Source of the DNA: Vicinamibacteria bacterium
Lineage (GTDB): Bacteria > Acidobacteriota > Vicinamibacteria > Vicinamibacterales > 2-12-FULL-66-21
Reading direction: 5' to 3'
Assembly: GCA_025937075.1 (NCBI GenBank)
Contig: JAICSD010000110.1
Location: 1-10,926, forward strand
Length of the DNA stretch: 10,926 bases
The translations under genes were made by a program, and so were the position numbers. The notes under the pieces are model-generated. The model searched no databases, was not told the DNA's origin, and worked only from the letters and a program-made list of their open reading frames with translations. This document shows positions 1 through 6,988 of the stretch, piece after piece. How positions within the stretch are numbered: the first letter of the stretch is position 1; each line of letters opens with the position of its first letter.

Positions 1-513
1 CGTGCGCTGCGCGCACCGTCCCTGCTCTACGATCTCCCTGAGTTCACGAACGCTCTCGAGCCCGCCACCACGCTCGCTCTCCTGCGTCATGAGGAGTTCA
101 TCGCGGGCATCAAGGATTCCAGCGGCCGCGCCGAGAACCTTCAGACATTTGCGGAACTGAAGGAGGGCGCCAAGCCCGTCACGCTGCTCGTGGGCGACGA
201 CCGCCTGCTGCACGCAGGACTGCTCGCGGCGTGGGATGGTGGCGTCTCAGGGGTGGCCGCGTGCTGTCCTGAGCTGCTCGTGGCGCTCGTCCGCAAGGTG
301 GGAGAGGGACGCGCCGATGAGGCGGCGTTGCTGCACGTCCGTCTCATGGATCTCATCGTGCGCCTGTCGGAGTTTCCTGCGCCCTGGGGCATTCGGGTGG
401 CGCTCGCGGCGCGCGGGTTCGACACTGGGCCGCTGCCGCTGCCGATCTCGGCTGAGCGTGCGCGTCAGATCGCAGAATTCCAGGCATGGTTTGCCGGATG
501 GCTCGAAGCCTGA
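1..513 (+). CDS. Dihydrodipicolinate synthase (DapA/NanA)-family aldolase/lyase, C-terminal part
   Basis: The frame is open from the first base to TGA at 511-513, so only the last 170 residues of a roughly 300-residue protein are visible. The fragment has two landmarks of the DapA/N-acetylneuraminate lyase TIM-barrel family: a YDLPEFTN segment (family Y-N-x-P) near fragment residues 13-20, and GIKDSSG, whose Lys (codon 112-114) is the Schiff-base lysine that binds a pyruvate-type keto acid. GDD and the C-terminal helical region follow the usual order. Family members make or cleave keto-acid/aldehyde adducts (DapA, sialic acid lyase, KDG aldolase, hydroxyproline-pathway enzymes), and the visible part does not separate these. 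No neighbour is a lysine-biosynthesis gene, and the surroundings are sugar-catabolic, so a catabolic aldolase/lyase is more likely than true DapA. Family call strong, substrate unknown. Confidence 0.85.
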   Translation, partial: RALRAPSLLYDLPEFTNALEPATTLALLRHEEFIAGIKDSSGRAENLQTFAELKEGAKPVTLLVGDDRLLHAGLLAAWDGGVSGVAACCPELLVALVRKVGEGRADEAALLHVRLMDLIVRLSEFPAPWGIRVALAARGFDTGPLPLPISAERARQIAEFQAWFAGWLEA

Positions 514-601
514 TTCCGCAGCTTCAACCTGAAGTGTGAGGTTCGGCAACTGCCGGGCCGATTCTCGCTGACCGTGTGGCGTGCTCGTTGCCTCTCGATG
601 C

Positions 602-615
602 CGTGCTCGAGCACG
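602..615. promoter_or_regulatory. 14-bp perfect palindrome upstream of the cytochrome remnant
   Basis: CGTGCTCGAGCACG is its own reverse complement and ends 29 bp before the AGGAGG Shine-Dalgarno of the decayed cytochrome gene. Its left half, CGTGCTCG, also occurs at 580-587, giving a direct repeat about 22 bp apart. The spacing would suit a regulator-binding site, but nothing identifies a regulator and no convincing -35/-10 pair was found. The rest of the 514-656 gap holds nothing recognisable. In GC-rich DNA such a palindrome can arise by chance, so this is only a candidate operator. Confidence 0.2.
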
Positions 616-644
616 ACTCTCCGGTTGGACGCGCTCGTTCAGCT

Positions 645-650
645 AGGAGG
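645..650 (+). promoter_or_regulatory. Strong Shine-Dalgarno of the decayed cytochrome gene
   Basis: AGGAGG lies 6 bases before the ATG at 657-659. It is a better ribosome-binding site than those of the intact genes in the window. It fixes the original start of the cytochrome gene, whose frame is now broken within about 15 codons. Confidence 0.6.
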
Positions 651-656
651 TCAGCG

Positions 657-1181
657 ATGACGCGACCGACATCCCGTAAGCGTTCATTGGCGTGTCGCTA
701 GTCTGGCTGTTGACAGTCGGGCTGGTGGCCACGCGCACGACGGAGAGCAAGCAGATCAAGAAAGAGAAGAAGGCAGCCAGCCACGACATCTTCGCCAACG
801 CGGCCGAGAAGATTACGCGCGGACAGCTTCGATGAAGCCGCGGCTGATCGAGGCGATGAGCTGTTCAGCGGCAAGGCGAAATGCAACAGCTGTCATGTGG
901 AGCCGCTCTGGACCGATCCCGGCTGGAATCTTCATACGCCAGCAGAAATTTGCATCGACGACTTTCAGGCGAACCGCGCACCCGATCTGCGGTATCGGAC
1001 GTCTCCGATTGGCGCGCTGTTCACACATTTCAAGGGCGGCTTCTATCACGATGGCCGCTTCCCGACCCTTGCCAACGTGGTCGATCACTACGACACGTGC
1101 ATGAACTTGAACCTGTCGCCCGGGGAGAAGAGCGACCTCGTTCAGTACCTCGTGAGCCTGACGTTCGGCGAATCGAACTGA
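657..1181 (+). pseudogene. Decayed di-haem cytochrome c / cytochrome c peroxidase-like gene (frameshifts, apparent internal deletion)
   Basis: Three pieces in changing frames form one gene. (1) ATG 657 after AGGAGG encodes MTRPTSRK..., a basic signal-peptide start that stops at TAG 699-701. (2) A second frame (about 680-835) continues with a hydrophobic stretch (VSLVWLLTVGLVA), a Lys-rich linker and HDIFANAAEKITRGQ, then stops at TGA 833-835. (3) The first frame resumes at about 822 with DSFDEAAADRGDELFSGKAK, a CNSCH haem c motif (882-896), then DPGWNLHTPAEI, YRTSP, GGFYHDGRF and VVDHYD, ending at TGA 1179-1181. From memory of the family, pieces 2 and 3 match the start and end of exported haem proteins several hundred residues long, whose central haem-bearing part is missing. 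Between 714 and the CxxCH, piece 3 has no ATG, GTG or TTG start, so it is unlikely to be a separate gene. Sequencing error could explain a frameshift but not the missing middle. Confidence 0.7.
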
Positions 1182-1226
1182 CGCCGTGCTCCGGCCGACT
1201 GGCTTCGCTGCGCGGGACGCACAGTC

Positions 1227-2498
1227 TCATCTGGTCTCGCCGGCCATGTCGATTGTGGCTGTCGCCGCGTCGCGCTTGACGAAACGCACGACGCCAAGCA
1301 GCAGCAGCGCCGCCGCGGCGACGTAGACCGCGGACGTGAGCGCGATCGCGAAGCCGAGCGGCTTGCGCTCCGCGATGAGACCAATCACGAGCGGAGCGCT
1401 GCCGCCGCCCGCGAGCCAGCCAATCGCATTCATGAACCCCGCAGCGGTGCCCCGCGCCTCCGGCGGAATCACGTCGTACGCCGATGCGAAAATATTCGCG
1501 TCATAGAGCCCCTTGAAGAATCCCCACGCGGTGAGCGCGATGATGAGGACGCCGACCGAAGACGTCATCCCGCAGAGCGCCACGAAGGGCGCTCCTCCAA
1601 GGACGCCGATCATCTGCACGATCATCCGACCGCCCGCCGATCGGCGGCGCAGCACGTCCGCCAGCCAGCCGCCAACCGGCGCGCCGGCCAGGCTCGCCAG
1701 CTGCACGAAGATCGTCGCCGCGAGGCCTGCCATCGCGAGGCCCAAGTGGAACTTGTCGTAGAGGAACTTCGGCATCCACGAGAGCAGGACGATGGCGACG
1801 AAGTTGGCGCACATGAACGCGCCCATCAGACAGAGAAACGTCGGGGTACGTGCGGCGAGGCGCACGAACTCGCGGAACGACGCCGCTGTCGTGAGCGATG
1901 ACCGGCGCGGCGGCTCGCGCAGCCAGCGGCGCAGGACGATGCCAAGGACGATCCCGAGGCTGCCAAAGACGAGGAAGGAGAGCCGCCAGCCATAGCGCTG
2001 TGCGATGAGGCCGGCAAAGAAGCCGCCCGCGATCGTGCCGACGTAGACGCTCGTCTGATGGAGGCCCATCGCGCGCGAGCGGGTTTCCCGGCCGTGATAG
2101 TCGCTGACCAGCGACATCGATGCCGGGTAGTAGAACGTCTCCCCAAGCCCTTCGGCGGCGCGGAACAGAAAGAGATGTGTGAAGTTGCGCGAGAGCGCCG
2201 TGGCGAGGCAGATGAGGCTCCAGCCGTGCAGTCCGCCGAGAATCGCGGTCCGTCTCGGGACGCGATCCACGACCATGCCCGCGAAAGGCGCCGAAAGGCC
2301 ATAGACCCAGGCGAATGCGGAGCCGAGCAACCCGAGCTGCACGGGCGTGAGGCCCATCTCGCGCTCGAGCAGCGGGAAGACCGAGAAGATCGCCTGGCGA
2401 TCGGCGTAGTTGCAGAAGCAGATCGCCCAGAGCATCAGGACGACCCACCATTTGTAGGCGGATGCTTGCCGCGGTATCTCCGAATCGCTCGTCCACAT
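1227..2498 (-). CDS. Major facilitator superfamily transporter (organic acid/sugar-type)
   Basis: 423 residues, the usual length of a 12-helix MFS carrier in the inner membrane. A short hydrophilic N-terminus leads into helix 1 (residues 17-29), followed by NYADRQ (30-35), a signature seen in sugar-acid and other organic-anion carriers of this superfamily. GMVVDRVPRR (74-83) is the loop 2-3 MFS motif A. A central loop of charged residues separates the two six-helix halves, and the chain ends in a basic tail. Start: ATG 2498-2496, just before the hydrophilic N-terminus; the frame stays open to about 2924, but that part is antisense to the ThuA gene and has no transporter character. It converges on the cytochrome remnant (45-bp gap) and diverges from the ThuA-dehydrogenase gene, so shared control of uptake and oxidation is possible. 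Family certain; substrate not determined, a sugar derivative being a reasonable guess. Confidence 0.9.
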   Translation of the reverse strand: MWTSDSEIPRQASAYKWWVVLMLWAICFCNYADRQAIFSVFPLLEREMGLTPVQLGLLGSAFAWVYGLSAPFAGMVVDRVPRRTAILGGLHGWSLICLATALSRNFTHLFLFRAAEGLGETFYYPASMSLVSDYHGRETRSRAMGLHQTSVYVGTIAGGFFAGLIAQRYGWRLSFLVFGSLGIVLGIVLRRWLREPPRRSSLTTAASFREFVRLAARTPTFLCLMGAFMCANFVAIVLLSWMPKFLYDKFHLGLAMAGLAATIFVQLASLAGAPVGGWLADVLRRRSAGGRMIVQMIGVLGGAPFVALCGMTSSVGVLIIALTAWGFFKGLYDANIFASAYDVIPPEARGTAAGFMNAIGWLAGGGSAPLVIGLIAERKPLGFAIALTSAVYVAAAALLLLGVVRFVKRDAATATIDMAGETR

Positions 2499-2541
2499 GA
2501 CAGCGGGCCAGCTTACCCTGTCAGCGCCGAATGCCGAACCT

Positions 2542-2597
2542 CCCCGCACCCCGCACCCGCACACGCACCCTGCACCCGCACCCCGCACCCCGCACAC
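2542..2597 (-). repeat. GCACCC-type short tandem repeat with G-quadruplex motif in the divergent intergenic region
   Basis: The + strand has eight GCAC units separated by one to four C residues. On the minus strand this gives seven runs of three or four G. Four consecutive runs (minus strand of 2568-2591) are spaced by loops of only 3, 3 and 4 bases, meeting the usual G3+N1-7 quadruplex definition; a second set (2542-2570) has loops of 3, 3 and 9. The tract lies 44-99 bp upstream of the MFS start on that gene's sense strand, and ends 37 bp before the dehydrogenase start. It could affect transcription or translation of either gene, or be a neutral low-complexity expansion. Confidence 0.6.
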
Positions 2598-2634
2598 GCC
2601 CGTGATACAGTCCGGCACGCCGGGGTCCTGCGAG

Positions 2635-5600
2635 ATGTCCAGCTGGCGATCCGCTGCGATTTCAACGTGCGCCGCCGCGGCCATGATCGGGGCGGCCACC
2701 CTGTCGCTGCCAGCATTGACGCAGGACGTTTCCCAGCCGCGCGGACCTGCCGTCGCGCCGCCCGTCCAGCCGAGGCCGATCAGGGTATTGATGCTCGGAG
2801 AGGACCACGGGCCGCATCCGGCAACGCCGGTGTATTCGCTTCTCGCGGCGCCGCTCGCGCGCCACGGGATCCAGATCACGACGGTGCTCACGCCCGCCGA
2901 TGCGCTGATGCCCTCGCGCCTCAACCTCTACGATGCGCTGATGCTCTACGGCGATCAGACGTCGATCACGCCGGAGGAAGAGAAGGCGCTGATCGGCTTC
3001 GTCGAGGCCGGCAAGGGGCTGATCGCCATCCACTCGGCCGCCGCGATGTTCGCCCAATCGGAGAAGTACGTCGCGCTCATCGGCGGGCAGGTGCTGCAGC
3101 GCAGCGCCGGCGAGGTCTCCGCGCACGTCGTGACGCCCGATCACCCCGTCATGCAGGGACTGCAGCCCTTCCAGACCGCAGACGAGACATACGCCTTCTC
3201 GAGGTACGAGCCGGACGACAGAACGATCCTGATGGAACGCGTGGACGGCGCGCGGCGCGAGCCGCTGACATGGGTCCGCAATCAGGGGAAGGGGCGCGTC
3301 TTCTACACCGCATATGGACACGATGCGCGGGTATGGGGGAGCGACGGCTTCCATGAGTTGATCGAGCACGCGGTGCGGTGGGCGGTCGACGATCGCGCGC
3401 GCGCGGGCCGCGACGCGCTGCGGATGCCGGGCTTGAGCTACGTCGAAGGCTTCAACGTTCCGAATTACGAGAACCGCGAGCCGCCGCCGCAGTACCAGCT
3501 GCCGCTGGCGCCGAAGGATTCGATGCGGTTCATCCAGACGCCAGCGGAATTCGATGTCCACCTCTTCGCCAGCGAACCGGACATCGTCAAGCCGATCTTC
3601 TTCACGTTCGACGAGCGCGGACGCCTGTGGGCGATCGAGAGCCTCGACTACCCGAACCGGGTTCTCGGTGGCGCGCCCGGAAACGATCGGATCAAGATCC
3701 TCGAGGACACGAACGGCGACGGCCGGGCGGACAAGTTCACCGTCTTCGCCGACCACCTCAACATCGCGACGAGCCTCGTCTTCGCGAACGGCGGCGTCAT
3801 CGTGACGCAGGCGCCCGACATCCTGTTCCTGAAGGATACGGACGGCGACGGGAAGGCCGACGTGCGCACGGTGCTCAGCACCGGATGGGGGAATCGGGAC
3901 ACGCACGCCCAGCCGTCGAACCTGCAGTACGGGCCGGACAACTACATCTGGGGCGTGGTCGGCTATTCGGGTTTCGACGGCGAGATGAACGGGCGCCACA
4001 TGCGCTTCGATCAGGGCGTCTATCGCTTCGAGCCCGATGGCAGCGGCTTCGAGTTCGTCACCGGATCCACCAACAACACGTGGGGGCTCGGCTTCTCCGA
4101 GACCTTCGACGTGTTCGGCTCGACGGCGAACAACGATCAGAGTTTCTTCGTCGCGATTCCCGATCGCTATTTCGACGGCATCGAAGGGCTCCCGGCGTCG
4201 GCGAACGGTCCGCGTGTCAGCGGTCAGGGCTATCAGAGCGCCGCCGCGTTCTATGCCGTGCACTACGTGACGCCGTACATCCGCCAGGTCGACGTGCACG
4301 GCGGCTACACGGCCGCGAGCGGACATCAGCTCTACACGGCGCGCGCGTTCCCCAAGGAGTATTGGAACCGCATCGCGTTCATCACCGAACCGACAGCGCA
4401 CCTGATCGGGCAAGCGATCGTCGAAGGTCGAGGCGCGGGCTTCGTCACGCGCGACGGGTGGAACCTGCTCGCAGGCGCGGAGGAATGGGTCGCGCCGGTC
4501 GAAGCACAAGTCGGACCCGACGGCGCGGTCTGGGTGTCAGACTGGTACAACTTCATCGCGCAGCACAATCCGACGCCGCCTGGCTACAGCAACGGCAAGG
4601 GGAACGCGTATGAAACGTCCATGCGGGATCGCTTCCGCGGGCGGATCTATCGCGTCACGTACAAGAATGCGCCTCCCTCACGCCGCCGCGTCCTGTCCGT
4701 CGACAATCCGGCAGGGCTCGTCGAGGCGTTGTCCGCGGACAACATGTTCTGGCGCCTGCAGGCGCAGCGGCTGCTCGTCGAGCGGGGGCGCAAGGACATC
4801 GTCGCGCCGCTGATCGCGCTCGCGCGCAATACGGGCGTCGATGCGATCGGCACGAACGGAGCGGCCCTTCATGCGCTGTGGACACTGCACGGCCTCGGCG
4901 AGCTGACGGGAACCGGCAGCGCGCCGTATCGCGCCGCGGTTGACGCGCTGAAGCATCCGGCTGCCGGCGTACGCAAAGCGGCGGCGATGGTCCTTCCGCA
5001 CAGCGCAGATGCCGCACACGCGATCATCGCGGCGGGGCTGCTGCACGATCCCGATCTCCACACGCGTCTCGCTGCCGTGCTCGCGATCGCGGACATGCCT
5101 CCCTCGCCGGAGGTCGCGCAGGCGATCTATGACGAGAGCCGCAAGGCGGACAACTACGGCGATGGGTGGCTGAGCCGCGCGTTCTATATCGCCGCCACGC
5201 GGCAGAAAGAGGATTTCCTGACGCTGTATCGCCACGATCCAGCGGCCGTTCCGGCGCGCGATCTGCCCGTGGCGCTCCGCATCGGCGCCCTGAAGCCGGA
5301 CTGGCGCATGCCCGATCCATCGGATCTGACGAGCGCCTGGAAGGAGATACAGGTGCCGGGAAACTGGGAATCGCGCGGGCTGCCGGACTTCGACGGGGTC
5401 GTCTGGTTCACGCGCACGTTCGATGTTCAGCCGGCGGCCGGCGATGCCACTCTGTCACTCGGACGCATCGGGAACAGCGCCGAGGTGTGGATCAACGGGT
5501 TGTCGGCGTCATTCGAGCCCGGGACGGGGCGCGGCGGAGGCCGCGGCAGCCTGCTGCCGGCCTACATCGTGCCTGCCGGATCTCTGCGCGGCGGCCAGAA

Positions 5601-6240
5601 CACGGTCACCGTGCGCATCCAGAACGGCCGCAACGACGGCGGCTTCCTCGGGACGCCGGACGCCATGTTCATCGAATCGGGCGGCACGCGGGCGGCGCTC
5701 GCGGGCGACTGGAAGTATCGCGTCGAGCGGCAGACCAATGCCGGGGCGCTCTACAGCAAAGAAGGGGAGCTCGCCGCGCACGTTGCGTTCGCGGCCAGCG
5801 GTCGCGCAGCCGCGGATTCGTCACTTCCCGCCATTGCCCCGCGGGCCCCCGACATCGTCCTGCGCCTGGTCGTTGTACCCGGTCAGATGAAGTTCGATCG
5901 CGCTGAGCTGCGCGTCACCGCGGGCCAGCTGGTCGAGATCGTCTTCACGAACCCGGATCAGATGCAGCACAATTTCCTGCTCGGCGCGTCAGGGTCGCTG
6001 GACCAGATTGGCGCGGCCGCGGACGCGCTGGCGCAGTCGCCTGGCGCCGCCGCCCAGAGCTACGTGCCGGAGACTCCGCAGGTGCTCGCGTCAACCAGAC
6101 TCGTCGACCCAGGGCAGACGGTCACGATTCAGTTCCGCGCGCCGACAGAGCCCGGAGCATACCCATATGTCTGCACGTTTCCGGGACACTGGCGCGTCAT
6201 GAATGGGACGCTGACGGTGGCGGCACCGACGCGGCGGTGA
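2635..6240 (+). CDS. Exported ThuA / PVC-type membrane-bound dehydrogenase / HEAT / beta-sandwich / cupredoxin fusion protein
   Basis: 1201 residues. A Sec-type signal peptide (1 to about 30, h-region ISTCAAAAMIGAATLSL) supports the ATG at 2635. ThuA-like domain at about 48-253 (AIHS, PDHPV, FYTAYGHD). At about 295-680 lies the beta-propeller of the 'putative membrane-bound dehydrogenase' family known from Planctomycetes/Verrucomicrobia, related to sugar dehydrogenases of the sorbosone/soluble glucose dehydrogenase type; it contains two EF-hand-like acidic loops, DTNGDGRAD (from 358) and DTDGDGKAD (from 401). A helical HEAT-like region covers about 682-885, then a beta-sandwich at about 893-1034 (W...VPGNWE...WFTRTF...VWING) resembling GH2/sialate-esterase sugar-binding modules. 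At 1073-1201 is an azurin/plastocyanin-like cupredoxin with a full type-1 copper set: His1112, Cys1180, His1185, Met1189. Inferred role: extracytoplasmic oxidation of a sugar or alcohol with electron transfer to the copper domain. No CxxCH is present. First gene of a cluster, 4 bp before the next ThuA gene. Domains strong; reaction and cofactor inferred. Confidence 0.88.
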   Translation: MSSWRSAAISTCAAAAMIGAATLSLPALTQDVSQPRGPAVAPPVQPRPIRVLMLGEDHGPHPATPVYSLLAAPLARHGIQITTVLTPADALMPSRLNLYDALMLYGDQTSITPEEEKALIGFVEAGKGLIAIHSAAAMFAQSEKYVALIGGQVLQRSAGEVSAHVVTPDHPVMQGLQPFQTADETYAFSRYEPDDRTILMERVDGARREPLTWVRNQGKGRVFYTAYGHDARVWGSDGFHELIEHAVRWAVDDRARAGRDALRMPGLSYVEGFNVPNYENREPPPQYQLPLAPKDSMRFIQTPAEFDVHLFASEPDIVKPIFFTFDERGRLWAIESLDYPNRVLGGAPGNDRIKILEDTNGDGRADKFTVFADHLNIATSLVFANGGVIVTQAPDILFLKDTDGDGKADVRTVLSTGWGNRDTHAQPSNLQYGPDNYIWGVVGYSGFDGEMNGRHMRFDQGVYRFEPDGSGFEFVTGSTNNTWGLGFSETFDVFGSTANNDQSFFVAIPDRYFDGIEGLPASANGPRVSGQGYQSAAAFYAVHYVTPYIRQVDVHGGYTAASGHQLYTARAFPKEYWNRIAFITEPTAHLIGQAIVEGRGAGFVTRDGWNLLAGAEEWVAPVEAQVGPDGAVWVSDWYNFIAQHNPTPPGYSNGKGNAYETSMRDRFRGRIYRVTYKNAPPSRRRVLSVDNPAGLVEALSADNMFWRLQAQRLLVERGRKDIVAPLIALARNTGVDAIGTNGAALHALWTLHGLGELTGTGSAPYRAAVDALKHPAAGVRKAAAMVLPHSADAAHAIIAAGLLHDPDLHTRLAAVLAIADMPPSPEVAQAIYDESRKADNYGDGWLSRAFYIAATRQKEDFLTLYRHDPAAVPARDLPVALRIGALKPDWRMPDPSDLTSAWKEIQVPGNWESRGLPDFDGVVWFTRTFDVQPAAGDATLSLGRIGNSAEVWINGLSASFEPGTGRGGGRGSLLPAYIVPAGSLRGGQNTVTVRIQNGRNDGGFLGTPDAMFIESGGTRAALAGDWKYRVERQTNAGALYSKEGELAAHVAFAASGRAAADSSLPAIAPRAPDIVLRLVVVPGQMKFDRAELRVTAGQLVEIVFTNPDQMQHNFLLGASGSLDQIGAAADALAQSPGAAAQSYVPETPQVLASTRLVDPGQTVTIQFRAPTEPGAYPYVCTFPGHWRVMNGTLTVAAPTRR

Positions 6241-6244
6241 ACAG

Positions 6245-6970
6245 ATGCTCATGCTGAAGAACGGAACGGCTGCGATACTGGCGCTGGTCATCCTGGTTCT
6301 CCCATCTCCGCGCCTGCGCAGCACCGTATCTGCGCAGACGCCACACATCAAGGTCCTGTTTCTCGGCCACAACAGCACGCATCACGATTCCGCGCGCTAC
6401 GCGCCGATGTTGAAGACCGCGCTTGCGCCTGACGTGATCGACATCGCCTATACGGCCGACCCGAACGACCTCAATCCCGAGACGCTCGCGAAGTACGACG
6501 CGCTGCTCATCTACGCGAACCACACGACGATCACGCCGGAGCAGGAGAAGGCACTGCTCGACTTCGTCGCGAGCGGGAAGGGATTTCTGCCGGTTCACTC
6601 CGCGTCGTACTGTTTTCAGAATTCGCCGGCGTACATCGCGCTCGTCGGAGCGCAATTCCTGCGTCACGGCACCGGTGAGTTCACGGCGGAGATCGTCAAG
6701 CCGGACCATCCCGTCATGCGCGGCATCACGCCATTCCAGGTCTGGGACGAGACCTACGTTCACACGAAGCACAACCAGGATCGCACCGTGCTGATGGAGC
6801 GCGTGGACGCAGAGGGACGCGAGCCGTGGACCTGGGTGAGGAGCCTTGGGAAGGGACGCGTCTTCTACACGGCCTACGGACACGACGAACGTGCCTGGGG
6901 CCATCCCATGTTCCAGCGGTTGATCAGAAACGCCGTCTACTGGACGACCAACCACGACGTCCCCCGCTGA
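6245..6970 (+). CDS. Exported ThuA-domain protein
   Basis: 241 residues. A hydrophobic N-terminal signal segment (about 8-22) is followed by a likely cleavage site near the SAQ at about 29-31, so the protein should be exported. The rest is one ThuA-like domain of normal length (about 35-235), a class I glutamine amidotransferase-like fold. Conserved polar residues include His46-His47-Asp48, His118 (PVHS), His155 (PDHPV) and His213 (YGHDE). ThuA of Sinorhizobium is needed for trehalose/3-keto-sugar use, but its reaction is not firmly known. The gene starts 4 bp after the dehydrogenase stop and 18 bp before the Gfo/Idh gene, so co-transcription is likely. It is clearly a paralogue of the ThuA domain in the preceding protein: both share TITPE/SITPE-EKAL, PDHPVM, RTxLMERVD and KGRVFYTAYGHD. 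Confidence 0.88.
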   Translation: MLMLKNGTAAILALVILVLPSPRLRSTVSAQTPHIKVLFLGHNSTHHDSARYAPMLKTALAPDVIDIAYTADPNDLNPETLAKYDALLIYANHTTITPEQEKALLDFVASGKGFLPVHSASYCFQNSPAYIALVGAQFLRHGTGEFTAEIVKPDHPVMRGITPFQVWDETYVHTKHNQDRTVLMERVDAEGREPWTWVRSLGKGRVFYTAYGHDERAWGHPMFQRLIRNAVYWTTNHDVPR

Positions 6971-6988
6971 CGTCGATCGACGCAACTC

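Noticed and set aside
692..835. A 47-residue exported small protein starting at GTG 692
   Set aside because: No ribosome-binding site lies at a suitable distance, and its sequence continues logically from the ATG at 657 and into the cytochrome C-terminal piece.
897..1181. A separate small gene starting at GTG 897
   Set aside because: That start would exclude the CNSCH haem motif just upstream in the same frame; the segment is better read as the 3' part of a broken cytochrome gene.
2497..2634. Start of the ThuA-dehydrogenase gene at ATG 2497 instead of 2635
   Set aside because: The added residues are a His/Pro/Thr-rich translation of the GCACCC repeat, and a normal signal peptide begins at 2635. 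The earlier ATG also overlaps the divergent transporter start.
2499..2924. N-terminal extension of the MFS transporter to 2924 on the minus strand
   Set aside because: The extra 142 residues are antisense to the signal peptide and ThuA coding region, lack transporter features, and the normal 12-helix length is reached from the ATG at 2498.
2662..4509. 615-codon open frame on the minus strand
   Set aside because: It is antisense to the ThuA-dehydrogenase gene, Arg/Val/Asp-rich with no recognisable domain, a usual by-product of GC-rich codon bias.
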